Shown: positions 1-8,666 of the stretch, in pieces
How the letters are laid out: the number at the start of each line of letters is the position of its first letter
How positions within the stretch are numbered: position 1 is the stretch's first letter
Origin: Puia sp.
GTDB lineage: Bacteria; Bacteroidota; Bacteroidia; Chitinophagales; Chitinophagaceae
DNA length: 64,000 bases
NCBI GenBank assembly: GCA_031292515.1
Contig: JARLGZ010000172.1
Location: 348,718-412,717 of the forward strand
Direction: 5' to 3'
The notes under the pieces: model-generated
Databases searched by the model: none
Told to the model about the DNA's origin: nothing
Seen by the model: only the letters and a program-made list of their open reading frames with translations
Program-made: the position numbers and the translations under genes

Positions 1-310
1 GGTTGATGCTGACCCCGGTGATCACGGAGACCAGCATATGCCGGTCTTCGCGGAACTCATCCTTCAACGACCGGATGATTTCATTGACCTGGAATGGCTT
101 CACCGCGAGGATGACCAGGTCCGCATAACGGACGGCCTCTTCGTTCTTGTCGCTGACCAGCACCCCCATCCTCTCAAGCCCATGCAGGGTCTGGATATTC
201 CGCTTCGTGATCAGGATATGTTTGGGCGCTACGAATCCACTCTGTATGAGCCCTTCCGCAATCGCAGTCCCGAGATTCCCCCCGCCGATAATAGCAATTC
301 TTTTATTCAT
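1..310 (-). CDS. proC: Pyrroline-5-carboxylate reductase, N-terminal part (cut by window edge)
   Basis: Reading the minus strand from the ATG at 310 gives about 103 residues that run off the window. The start MNKRIAIIGGGNLGTAIAEG is the Rossmann NAD(P)-binding glycine motif, and VILAVKPFQV is the typical second signature of ProC. ProC catalyses the last step of proline synthesis, NAD(P)H reduction of pyrroline-5-carboxylate, in the cytoplasm. It lies 19 bp downstream of hldD on the same strand, so the two may be co-transcribed. The C-terminal substrate-binding and dimer domain is outside the window. Confidence 0.88.
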   Translation of the reverse strand, partial: MNKRIAIIGGGNLGTAIAEGLIQSGFVAPKHILITKRNIQTLHGLERMGVLVSDKNEEAVRYADLVILAVKPFQVNEIIRSLKDEFREDRHMLVSVITGVSIN

Positions 311-329
311 AACGTTCGATTAAATCTCG

Positions 330-1316
330 CTAATAATATTCCTTCCTCGCCAGGTAGTTCCTTACGTAATCATCCACCCCGGCCTCCAGGGAATAGAACT
401 CATCCGTATAGCCCGCATTCCGCAATTTTTGCATATTGGCTTCCGTAAAATACTGGTACTTATCCCTGATGTCTTCCGGCATATCGATATAGACGATATG
501 CGCGGGCTTGTCCAGCCCTGCATAGGTTGCCTTGACCAGGTCTTCAAAGCTCCTGGCCTTGCCCGTACCCAGGTTATAAATACCCGAAGCCGGCTGGTTT
601 TTCATCAGCCAGAAGCAGACTTTCAGCACATCCTTCACATACACGAAATCGCGCAGCTGCTGCCCATCCTTATAATCGGGGCGATGAGACCTGAACAGCT
701 TCACCTCCCCTTCCTTTCCGATCTGGTTGAAGGAATGAAAGATCACGCTGGCCATCCTGCCCTTGTGAGACTCATTGGGACCATAGACATTAAAGAACTT
801 CAGACCGGCCCAGAACGGGGGATGATGATCCTTTTGCTGCAGCGCCCATTTATCGAATTCATTCTTGGAGACGCCATAGGGATTGAGCGGCTTCAGCAGG
901 CTGATGCCCGCATGGTCGTCGTCGTAACCGGCTTCCCCATTTCCATAGGTGGCGGCCGAGGAAGCATAGACCAGCGGAATATGATGCAGGGTACAATAGT
1001 TCCAGACCTTCTGGGAATACTCCACATTCAGATGCTGGTGGATGGCATAGTTGAACTCCGTGGTATCCGTCCTCGCCCCGATGTGGAAGAACATGCTGAT
1101 ACGCGGCTTCTCCGAAAAGAGCCATTCGAAGAACTCCTCCCGCTCGATCTTATAGTCAAACGCTTTATCTTCCAGGTTGGGCGTCTTATCGATACGACTG
1201 AATTCATCCACCAGGATGAGGTTACGATACCCGTTCTGATTGAGATAGCCGGCCAGACAACTGCCGATGAAGCCGGCCGCGCCTGTAACTACGATATATT
1301 CTTTGGGAGAACTCAT
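330..1316 (-). CDS. hldD: ADP-L-glycero-D-manno-heptose 6-epimerase
   Basis: 328 residues, normal for the family. The N-terminus YIVVTGAAGFIGSCLAGYLN is the extended-SDR NAD(P)-binding motif. The active-site Ser-Thr/Ser and YxxxK appear as YASSAATYG and NPYGVSKNEF. FFNVYGPNE and the conserved LRDFVYVKDV follow. HldD epimerises ADP-heptose for the LPS inner core. The ATG at 1316 (MSSPKEY) is preferred over the longer open frame to 1370, because it places the glycine motif close to the N-terminus and avoids overlap with the divergent acyltransferase gene. It is followed by proC on the same strand. Confidence 0.9.
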   Translation of the reverse strand: MSSPKEYIVVTGAAGFIGSCLAGYLNQNGYRNLILVDEFSRIDKTPNLEDKAFDYKIEREEFFEWLFSEKPRISMFFHIGARTDTTEFNYAIHQHLNVEYSQKVWNYCTLHHIPLVYASSAATYGNGEAGYDDDHAGISLLKPLNPYGVSKNEFDKWALQQKDHHPPFWAGLKFFNVYGPNESHKGRMASVIFHSFNQIGKEGEVKLFRSHRPDYKDGQQLRDFVYVKDVLKVCFWLMKNQPASGIYNLGTGKARSFEDLVKATYAGLDKPAHIVYIDMPEDIRDKYQYFTEANMQKLRNAGYTDEFYSLEAGVDDYVRNYLARKEYY

Positions 1317-1353
1317 ATATTTGAATCGGGCTTTGCCCTTTTTACAAAGATAG

Positions 1354-2433
1354 ATGAAACTACGATCCATTCAGTTACTGCGCGCAGTTGCCATCATTTT
1401 GGTAGTGTATGCCCATTCGATCGATCTTCAGATGCGTTTCAGCCATTCATTCCAGCAGGATTTTTTTTACCTGCAAAACTTCGGGGCCTTTGGCGTAGAC
1501 CTCTTCTTCGTCGTGTCGGGTTTTGTCATTAGCATGGCAGCCGAACGGTATGCAGGTCCCGGCCCGGGTTTCCGGTTTCTTGCCAGGCGATTCATACGGC
1601 TGAACCCGGTTTACTACCTGGTCAGCGGTTTTGTGTTGCTCATGAATCTTTGGAGGCCTCATGCAATAACGGGAACCGCCAGCCAAACCGGCGCCATTTG
1701 GAAGACGATCCTGCTGCTGCCCTTCTTTGACAAGGTGTCGTGGATCGATCCGCTGCTATACGTTGGATGGACCCTCGCGTTCGAATGGTTGTTCTATATA
1801 CAGTTCTTCATTGCCATCCTTTGCGCGCCGGAAAAAAAAGAATGGCTGACAGTCACGCTGATTACAGGGATGGTGTTATTGGGGATCTTATTCAAAAGCG
1901 GGGACCCGCGATGGATATTCCTGACAGCGCCTATCCAGTTGGAGTTCCTGCTGGGCATGATGATCTATCGTCTTTTTACACTGGATGTCCGGCCCGAGCT
2001 GGCAGCAACGATCTCCCGGTTCTGCCTGTTAACCGGCGTGGGCTTCTGCGTATGGCTGATCTTCACCGGTTTCGGAAACGACCTCGAAATGGGCGTCATC
2101 CTTAATCAGCCCGGCAATTTTACCCGCATCATCCATTGGGCGACGGCATCGGGCCTGCTCGTAGCCGGGTTCACGTTCATGGAGAAAAACCACCGGAAGA
2201 TTCATCCCCCTGCCTGGCTGCTACGTTGCGGCGACGCCTCTTATTCCATATACCTCACCCATACCATCGTTTTTCGGATAGCCGTCCCGGTTTATCTGAG
2301 GGCAGGTTTTCCACCCGCGCCCGATGGGGTCGTTTTTTTGCAATTGCTGGCGGCCCTGCTCGTCGGAATCGGGTTCTATCAATGGGTGGAAGCCCCCCTT
2401 CTGCATCGGCTCAGGATCCTCTTTCGGCTATGA
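1354..2433 (+). CDS. Acyltransferase 3 (OafA/YrhL-like) membrane protein
   Basis: 359 residues with about ten hydrophobic segments. The start MKLRSIQLLRAVAIILVVYAH carries the family signature RxxAxxxVxxxH. GVDLFFVVSGFVIS is the second family motif (FFxxSGF), and an internal R-rich loop (FLARRFIRLNPVYYL) follows. Family members move acetyl or other acyl groups onto sugars of O-antigen, capsule or peptidoglycan at the inner membrane. The acceptor cannot be told from sequence. The gene diverges from hldD and converges on purL. Surface glycan genes nearby make a polysaccharide role likely. Confidence 0.82.
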   Translation: MKLRSIQLLRAVAIILVVYAHSIDLQMRFSHSFQQDFFYLQNFGAFGVDLFFVVSGFVISMAAERYAGPGPGFRFLARRFIRLNPVYYLVSGFVLLMNLWRPHAITGTASQTGAIWKTILLLPFFDKVSWIDPLLYVGWTLAFEWLFYIQFFIAILCAPEKKEWLTVTLITGMVLLGILFKSGDPRWIFLTAPIQLEFLLGMMIYRLFTLDVRPELAATISRFCLLTGVGFCVWLIFTGFGNDLEMGVILNQPGNFTRIIHWATASGLLVAGFTFMEKNHRKIHPPAWLLRCGDASYSIYLTHTIVFRIAVPVYLRAGFPPAPDGVVFLQLLAALLVGIGFYQWVEAPLLHRLRILFRL

Positions 2434-2506
2434 CGCTCCGTTGTGAACCCTACCGTCTTCCGTAGCGCAGGTCCTGTTTCGCCGGTTCCCTATCCTGACA
2501 CCTCCT

Positions 2507-4732
2507 TTATGACAGTTCCATCTCCACCAGTCCGTTTACGAGCCTTTCGATGGCCGTATCGTACTGCTCTTTCCAGCTCTCTATCTTACCCCAATCCATT
2601 CCATCCACTTCCACGCTGCCCGCCGTAACGAATCCCAGCTCTTCATAAGGATGGTCTCCCAGCGCCTTCTTAAAGGCCTCCGCCTGACCGGCTTTTACGC
2701 TGACCACGACGCGGCTCTGGCTCTCCCCGAACCAATAAGCATCCTTGCGGATATGGAAATCGGCCGCGACCACATCGAAACCGAACCCGCCCGGGAAAGC
2801 CGATTCCAACAGGGTGACAAACAACCCGCCCTCGCTGACATCATGCGCCGACGCCACCAGCCTCTTGCCTATCAACTCCGCCAGCTTGCGCTGCAGCCGG
2901 TATTCCTCTTCGATGTCGAAATGAGGAGCCGGGCTATATTCTACCCCGCAGATCTTATGGAGATATTCGGAGGAATGGATATCGTTATTGCTTTTGCCGA
3001 GCAGGAACAGGAGATCTCCTGTCTCTTTAAAATCCAGGGTCATCTTGTCTTTCACATTCTCCAGCAGCCCCACCATCCCGATCGTCGGCGTCGGATAGAC
3101 GGCGCCTTCCGGGTGCTGATTATAGAAGCTGACATTGCCGCCGGTCACCGGCGTATCGAATTTTTTGCAGGCATCACCCATGCCTTTGATGGCGTTGACA
3201 AATTGATAGTAGACCTCGGGCAGGTAAGGGTTCCCGAAATTGAGACAGTTGGTGACGCCCAGGGGCTGTCCCCCGCTGCACACGATATTCCTCGCCGCTT
3301 CCGCCACGGCAATCATAGCGCCCTTGTAAGGGTCGGCCAGCACATAACGGCTATTGCAGTCCGTCGTCACGGCCAGTGCTTTTGTCGTTCCTTTTACCAG
3401 GACGACGGCCGCATCGCTGGGCTGGTTCGTCGAGGTATTGGCGGCTCCCACCGTGCTGTCATACTGCATGGCTATCCATCTTTTTGAAGCGATATTGGGA
3501 ATATTGACGAGCTTTTCGGCAATGCCCCTGAGATCATCCGGCACCTCTATCGTCCCGGCGTCGAATGCACGGACCTGTTTTAGATAGGCCGGCTCGGAAT
3601 AGGAGCGTTCATATTGCGGCGCCCCTCCGCCAAGTACCAACTCATAGGCGGGGATCTCCGCCTCCAGTAGCCCATTCATATAGAAATGCAGCAACCCGTC
3701 ATCGGTGACCTGGCCGATCTCCGCCACCGGGAGGTCCCATTTTTCGAATATCCGGACTACTTCGTCTTCCTTTCCTTTCTCTACGACCATCAGCATGCGC
3801 TCCTGGCTTTCGCTCAGCAGGAGCTCCCAGGCCTTCATATGCTGCTGGCGGGCCGGGACCTTGTCAAGGTCGATACGCATGCCGACTTCGCCTTTGGCAC
3901 TCATTTCCGCGGTAGAACAGATGATGCCGGCGGCGCCCATATCCTGCATGCCTACAACGGCACCGGTTTTGATTACCTCCAGGCAGGCTTCCAGCAGTTT
4001 CTTCTCCTGGAAGGGGTCTCCAACCTGGACAGCCGGCAATTCTTCGGTACTCTCCTTGGTGATATTCGCGGAGGCAAAGGAAGCGCCGCCGATCCCATCC
4101 TTGCCGGTAGCGCTGCCGACAAAGATCACCGGGTTGCCCTTGCCTTTCGCGGTGGCCGATATGGTGTCCCCGCTCTTCAGGATGCCAACGCTCCTGGCGT
4201 TGACCAGCGGGTTGGTATGATTGCAGTCTTCAAAATAGATCTCGCCGCCCACGGTAGGCACCCCGAAACAATTGCCGTAATGGCCGATGCCATGCACGAC
4301 ACCCGCCAGCAGATGCTGGGTCTTTGCCTCTTTAAGATTGCCAAAACGCAGGGAGTTGAGCGAGGCGATGGGCCGTGCGCCCATGGTGAAAATATCGCGA
4401 TGGATGCCGCCGACGCCGGTGGCCGCCCCCTGAAAGGGCTCGATGGCGGAAGGGTGGTTATGGGATTCTATCTTGAAAACGACCCCCAGACCATCGCCGA
4501 TGTCCATGAGACCGGCATTTTCTTCGCCGGCCTTTACCAGCATCTTGCTGCCGTCACGGGGCAGGGTCTTTAACCATTTGATGGAGTTCTTATAACTGCA
4601 ATGCTCGCTCCACATGGCGCTGAAAGCGCACAGTTCGGTAAAATTGGGAGTGCGGCCTAGTTTATTTTTGATGGATTCGAATTCTTCTGCTGTCAGCCGA
4701 AGTTGTTCAGCGGTCTTTACGGTTATTTCCAT
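2507..4732 (-). CDS. purL: Phosphoribosylformylglycinamidine synthase subunit II
   Basis: 741 residues, the length of the small PurL that works with separate PurQ and PurS. The start region MEITVKTAEQ with AFSAMWSEHCSYKNSIKWLK is the PurL N-terminal signature. Also seen are VVFKIESHNHPSAIEPFQGA, the metal/ATP site GVGGIHRDIFTMGARPI, and a C-terminal AIRS-like half with SAHDVSEGGLFVTLLES. It makes FGAM from FGAR, glutamine-derived ammonia and ATP in purine synthesis. The ATG at 4732 was chosen over the open frame to 4768 because a -7 promoter element lies between them. Confidence 0.93.
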   Translation of the reverse strand: MEITVKTAEQLRLTAEEFESIKNKLGRTPNFTELCAFSAMWSEHCSYKNSIKWLKTLPRDGSKMLVKAGEENAGLMDIGDGLGVVFKIESHNHPSAIEPFQGAATGVGGIHRDIFTMGARPIASLNSLRFGNLKEAKTQHLLAGVVHGIGHYGNCFGVPTVGGEIYFEDCNHTNPLVNARSVGILKSGDTISATAKGKGNPVIFVGSATGKDGIGGASFASANITKESTEELPAVQVGDPFQEKKLLEACLEVIKTGAVVGMQDMGAAGIICSTAEMSAKGEVGMRIDLDKVPARQQHMKAWELLLSESQERMLMVVEKGKEDEVVRIFEKWDLPVAEIGQVTDDGLLHFYMNGLLEAEIPAYELVLGGGAPQYERSYSEPAYLKQVRAFDAGTIEVPDDLRGIAEKLVNIPNIASKRWIAMQYDSTVGAANTSTNQPSDAAVVLVKGTTKALAVTTDCNSRYVLADPYKGAMIAVAEAARNIVCSGGQPLGVTNCLNFGNPYLPEVYYQFVNAIKGMGDACKKFDTPVTGGNVSFYNQHPEGAVYPTPTIGMVGLLENVKDKMTLDFKETGDLLFLLGKSNNDIHSSEYLHKICGVEYSPAPHFDIEEEYRLQRKLAELIGKRLVASAHDVSEGGLFVTLLESAFPGGFGFDVVAADFHIRKDAYWFGESQSRVVVSVKAGQAEAFKKALGDHPYEELGFVTAGSVEVDGMDWGKIESWKEQYDTAIERLVNGLVEMELS

Positions 4733-4757
4733 ATTATTCCTGAAAGATATGAGGGGG

Positions 4758-4765
4758 CAAAAGTA
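4758..4765 (-). promoter_or_regulatory. Bacteroidetes-type -7 element for purL
   Basis: On the minus strand this reads TACTTTTG, an exact match to the Bacteroidetes sigma factor -7 consensus TAnnTTTG. It sits about 26 nt upstream of the purL ATG. No clear -33 TTG was found at the usual spacing, so the call rests on the -7 box and its position. Confidence 0.5.
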
Positions 4766-4791
4766 CAAAAAAGGGAGGGCCCGTTCCGTCG

Positions 4792-7380
4792 TTAACCGGT
4801 AATTATTTCATAAATAGCCTGGTATCGTTCGGCCGTGGTCTCCAGCGAATAATGCCGGATCACCCGTTCCCGCGCCTTCAGACCCGGTTTCCCGCGCTGA
4901 TCCGGGACCGCTTCCGACAGGGTCTCCAACGTTCCCGCGAGTGTCTCCAGTGCTCCTGCCAGGGCTTCCGGATCATGCGGGGCGACAGATAACCCGGTGT
5001 CTCCCACCATATCGGCGGCGTCTCCGACGTCGGTCGTCACGCAGGGAACGCCACAAGCCATCGCCTCCGTCAACACCAGGGGCGAAGCCTCCGAGCGGGA
5101 ACTCAGGCAGAAAAGGTCCAGTCCGGCCAGCAGTTTTTCGATAGCCGTCCGCGCGCCCAGCAGGTGGATGCGCCCCCTGATACCCAGCTGCTCTGCCAAC
5201 GTGATAAGCTCTTTGTTGCCGTCATCGACACCGCTTCCCGCCAGCACAAAATGCGCCTGGGGATATCTTCCGGATAACAGCGCGGCGGCCTGCAGGAAGT
5301 TTGCGTGATCTTTCAGCGGGTGGTAACGGGCGACATGACCGATCAGCAGCGGGCGTTCTAAAGAGGGCCCCAGCTCCGCCAGCAGCCGTCCGCGGGCCTC
5401 CGGGTCCGGTCTGAAAAGGGTGGTATCGATGCCATTGGGTATGGTGACAGCCTTTGTGTCGCGGTAGCCGAGCGCAATATGCTGCCTCCGGCTGGCTTCG
5501 GAGACATATATAATGCGGTCTGCCCGGGCAGAAAACCGGGCGCCGAGCCGGATCAGCAATCGGGTCATCCGTTTTTCGTCGGGCAGGTGTGCGATGGAAT
5601 GGTGGATTCCCCACAGTACCGCGGGTCGCCCGGGCAGCCAGGGCCTCGCAAAACTGGCAGCCAGGTTGCCATGATACATCCACCCCTGTATTTGCTGCGG
5701 GCGTATCCGCCGCAAAAGCCCGATCAGGCGCCGCATCGCCCGCATGGAAGGCAGACGGCCCGGCCGGATTCCCAAAAAATGAACCGGGATATCCAGTTCG
5801 GCGAGTTTACCGGCAAGACCTCCGTCAAAGCGCCCACCCCGTTCACCGTTCGCCCGATCACCATCCGCCCTATCAACGTTCCCCCAATCACCGCTCGCCC
5901 TATTAACGCCCGCCCAATCACGGCGCACCGGCTCCTCCGCACCCAGGCAGACTACTTCGTGGCGGAAGCGACCATTTTTTTTATCGTTTTTGCCGTTCCT
6001 CCCGTTTGGGTCATTCAGCATCGATAACAGGTTGTAAAGCATCTGCTCGGCGCCTCCCTGTCTCAGCCCGCTTATAATGTGCACGATGGTCTGCAGGCGT
6101 CCCGCACCTGCCCCGTCCCGGAGGGCATGCCCATTTATCAAAGATGTATAAGCGGCTATGGATTTTTCGAGAGAGAAGTCTTTCGCACGGCTTCTTCGTC
6201 TTTTCCGGTCCGCATCCGATTCTGTCACGACCGCCGTCGGCGCAGCCGATACCGGCACAACCTGTGTCGGCGCAACCTTTGTCTGGACAGCCTGTGTCTG
6301 GGCAGCCGTTGTCGGCGCCCCCTCAGCCCTATTGGCGATCCGCAACATGGCCGACGCCATCGCGTCGATATCCCCCACCGGCACGAGATCACCGTACTCA
6401 CCATTCCCGAGGATGCCCGCCGTTCCGCCCGGACAATCCGTGGCGATGACCGGACACCCGCAGGCCAGTGCCTCTATCAGCACGCCCGGCAAAGCCTCCC
6501 ACCTGGAAGAGAGGATGAAGGCATCGCAGCGGGCCATATACGCATAGGGATTCCCGGTAAACCCGGGCAACCGTGTATCTTCGCCGATGCCAAGCGCCGC
6601 AATCGTTCTTTCAAGCTCTGCCCGCTGGCTTCCTTCGCCCAATATCATCAGCCGGGCAGGACGCTGCTGCCTGACCCTGGCAAACGCCTGCAGGAGTTCG
6701 ACGAACCCCTTCTCCGGCGACAATCTGCCCACCGCGAGGAATACGGGCCAGCCATTCCTTTTGGCAAGCGGAGGCGCATCCGTTCCGCCAAACCCCGATG
6801 CATCCGGCGCGCCGGCAAACCATTCATGGTCGGGCGGCGACTGCGCCATCGTCGTAATCTTCGCATCGATCACAGGATTATAAAGGGTGTGCACCCGCCT
6901 CTTATTCAACGAGAGCTTTACCACAAGATCGATGGCCACCTCATCCGAAACGGCGACGACGGGATCCTGTCCCGGGTATAATTTCTTCATAAGCCATAAC
7001 ACGCTCCTCTCCCTGCGGGACGCGAGCCGGTCGGGTGTGAGCAAGGCATGCTCGACCACGATCAGCCGGGTCTTCCGGGAAAAGAGGCGCTTCGCCAGCA
7101 ACGCGATCGTATTGGCATGGCTGAGATGAGAGATTAATACATCGGGCTTCTCCCGCCGAAGATAGCGGGCCAGGGGCAGCAGAGCCCCGAAAGTCGAACG
7201 GCAACCCAGATCTATGATCCGTACGCCCGCGGGAACCTCTCGCAGGAATACCCCACGCGCCTTCACCAGGACCAGGTCGAGGTGATATTCCCGCTCCGGC
7301 ATTCCATTCAGCAAACGAACCAGGGTTCGTTCGGCGCCGCCGCCTTCGAGATCCGGTATAAAAAAGGCGATCCGCTGCAT
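4792..7380 (-). CDS. Fused double GT4 glycosyltransferase
   Basis: 862 residues holding two complete GT-B glycosyltransferases in one chain. Copy 1 (about 1-420) has FFIPDLEGGGAERTLVRLL, AVGRLSPEKGF and the donor-site E-x7-E in EALPGVLIEA. Copy 2 (about 428-862) has HIISGLRQGGAEQMLYNLL, VARYHPLKDH and EASPLVLTEA. Such enzymes transfer sugars from nucleotide donors to lipid-linked glycans at the inner face of the membrane. Low-complexity insertions interrupt each copy: Ala/Thr/Gln/Val-rich at about 351-392, and Asn/Gly/Arg/Asp-rich at about 456-522. The ATG at 7380 (MQRIAFF) is chosen because the longer frame runs into the divergent GT gene. Confidence 0.8.
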   Translation of the reverse strand: MQRIAFFIPDLEGGGAERTLVRLLNGMPEREYHLDLVLVKARGVFLREVPAGVRIIDLGCRSTFGALLPLARYLRREKPDVLISHLSHANTIALLAKRLFSRKTRLIVVEHALLTPDRLASRRERSVLWLMKKLYPGQDPVVAVSDEVAIDLVVKLSLNKRRVHTLYNPVIDAKITTMAQSPPDHEWFAGAPDASGFGGTDAPPLAKRNGWPVFLAVGRLSPEKGFVELLQAFARVRQQRPARLMILGEGSQRAELERTIAALGIGEDTRLPGFTGNPYAYMARCDAFILSSRWEALPGVLIEALACGCPVIATDCPGGTAGILGNGEYGDLVPVGDIDAMASAMLRIANRAEGAPTTAAQTQAVQTKVAPTQVVPVSAAPTAVVTESDADRKRRRSRAKDFSLEKSIAAYTSLINGHALRDGAGAGRLQTIVHIISGLRQGGAEQMLYNLLSMLNDPNGRNGKNDKKNGRFRHEVVCLGAEEPVRRDWAGVNRASGDWGNVDRADGDRANGERGGRFDGGLAGKLAELDIPVHFLGIRPGRLPSMRAMRRLIGLLRRIRPQQIQGWMYHGNLAASFARPWLPGRPAVLWGIHHSIAHLPDEKRMTRLLIRLGARFSARADRIIYVSEASRRQHIALGYRDTKAVTIPNGIDTTLFRPDPEARGRLLAELGPSLERPLLIGHVARYHPLKDHANFLQAAALLSGRYPQAHFVLAGSGVDDGNKELITLAEQLGIRGRIHLLGARTAIEKLLAGLDLFCLSSRSEASPLVLTEAMACGVPCVTTDVGDAADMVGDTGLSVAPHDPEALAGALETLAGTLETLSEAVPDQRGKPGLKARERVIRHYSLETTAERYQAIYEIITG
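5850..5930. repeat. Degenerate intragenic repeats encoding an inserted linker
   Basis: Inside the fused glycosyltransferase gene the plus strand contains repeated motifs related to CGCCCGATCACC / CGCCCTATCAACG / CGCCCAATCACGG with a period near 15 bases. They encode the Gly/Asp/Arg/Asn-rich insertion of the second glycosyltransferase copy. A second run, near 6232-6325, has repeats of the type GTCGGCGCAACC and encodes the Ala/Thr/Gln-rich insertion of the first copy. Confidence 0.6.
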
Positions 7381-7431
7381 AGACACAAAAATAAGCATCC
7401 CATCCGGATTCATGGGATAATGGAAATAGCG

Positions 7432-7439
7432 TAGGTTTG
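7432..7439 (+). promoter_or_regulatory. Bacteroidetes-type -7 element for the GT operon
   Basis: TAGGTTTG matches TAnnTTTG and lies 27 nt upstream of the ATG at 7466, in the short gap between the two divergent glycosyltransferase genes. No convincing -33 box was found. Confidence 0.45.
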
Positions 7440-7465
7440 TCCGATAAATTTTTTTATACTTGGGC

Positions 7466-8659
7466 ATGCCGATAAAGAGAACCATTGCTTTTGTTGCGAA
7501 TTCTGGTTGGAGTGTGTATAAATTCAGGCTTAACCTCATAAAAAAACTACTGGCACGAGGCTTCTCCATATATGTTCTGACTCCACGGGACTCCTATACC
7601 GCACAATTCGAAGGGCTCGACGGACTGACTTATATAGAACTGCACCATCTGAAAAGCAGGAGCATCTCCCCCTTTGAAGATGCGTTGTTATACCAGGAAC
7701 TACTGGGACATTACCGTGCCCTGAACCCGGAGCTCATCTTTCATTACACCATTAAGGCGAATATTTTTGGCGCCCTGGCGGCGGCCCGCGCCCGGGTTCC
7801 CTCGATCAGCGTCATTACCGGGCTGGGATACACGTTCACAGGCAGTGGCCTGCTCAAAGCGGCGGTAAAGCTTCTCTACAAACAGGCGCTGCGGAAGAGC
7901 AGGGAAGTATGGCTCCTCAACAGGGATGACCGGGAGACGCTGGTATCGGAAAAGCTGGTGGACCCCGCAAAAACCTTTCTCCTGCCCGGAGAGGGTGTCG
8001 ACCCGGATGCATTTTTCGCCTCCCCCCGGGAAGCCGGGAAAAAGGAGTGTACTTTCCTGTTCATCGGGCGCATGATCCGGCACAAAGGCGTCTACGAATT
8101 TGTACAGGCCGCCGAACTGCTGCGGCAACGTGGTCTCGCCGTCAAATGCCAGCTCCTGGGCTTCTTTGACGATAACCCCGCAGCCATCCCGCGGCGCCAG
8201 GTGGAAGAGTGGAATGGCAAAAAGACAGTAGACTATCTCGGATCCACCGACCAGGTCGCCGGCTTTATCGAAAAGGCGGACTGTATCGTGCTCCCTTCCT
8301 ATTACGGGGAGGGCATGCCCCTAAGCCTGCTGGAAGGAGCCAGCATGTGCAAAGCCCTGATCGCAGCCCGCACCCCGGGATGCAGGGATCTGATCGAAGA
8401 CGGCGTCAACGGCTATCTCTGCCGGCAGAAGGACGGCAGGGACCTGGCCGAAAAGATGGAGGCCTATTACCGGCTGCCGGAAACGGCCAAAAAGCAGATG
8501 GGCATCGAAGGGAGAAACAAAGTATTGCGCTATTACACACAGGATATCATTGCCGGCATCTACCTGGATAAGATAGATAGTCTCCGGGGAGATAGTCTCC
8601 TGACAATGGCTGACGGGGATCGACAAACGACCGACAGGGATTGGGAAATACAAGATTGA
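7466..8659 (+). CDS. GT4 glycosyltransferase, PglA/CapM-like
   Basis: 397 residues. The start TIAFVANSGWSVYKFRLNLI and the later SVITGLGYTFTG are typical of the GT4 branch that adds the second sugar to undecaprenyl-linked glycans (PglA/CapM/WbpX-like). LLPGEGVDPDAF, FIGRMIRHKGVYEF and the donor-site E-x7-E in YYGEGMPLSLLEGAS mark the C-terminal half. A TTG at 7460 is in frame, but the ATG at 7466 is preferred. It is the first gene of a likely operon with the two membrane proteins that follow (the next one starts 7 bp after this stop). Acceptor and donor are unknown. Confidence 0.78.
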   Translation: MPIKRTIAFVANSGWSVYKFRLNLIKKLLARGFSIYVLTPRDSYTAQFEGLDGLTYIELHHLKSRSISPFEDALLYQELLGHYRALNPELIFHYTIKANIFGALAAARARVPSISVITGLGYTFTGSGLLKAAVKLLYKQALRKSREVWLLNRDDRETLVSEKLVDPAKTFLLPGEGVDPDAFFASPREAGKKECTFLFIGRMIRHKGVYEFVQAAELLRQRGLAVKCQLLGFFDDNPAAIPRRQVEEWNGKKTVDYLGSTDQVAGFIEKADCIVLPSYYGEGMPLSLLEGASMCKALIAARTPGCRDLIEDGVNGYLCRQKDGRDLAEKMEAYYRLPETAKKQMGIEGRNKVLRYYTQDIIAGIYLDKIDSLRGDSLLTMADGDRQTTDRDWEIQD

Positions 8660-8666
8660 GAAAACC

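Noticed and set aside
429..1532. Long plus-strand open frame opposite hldD
   Set aside because: It is the antisense of a clear hldD gene, with no recognisable domain, and it overlaps the acyltransferase gene.
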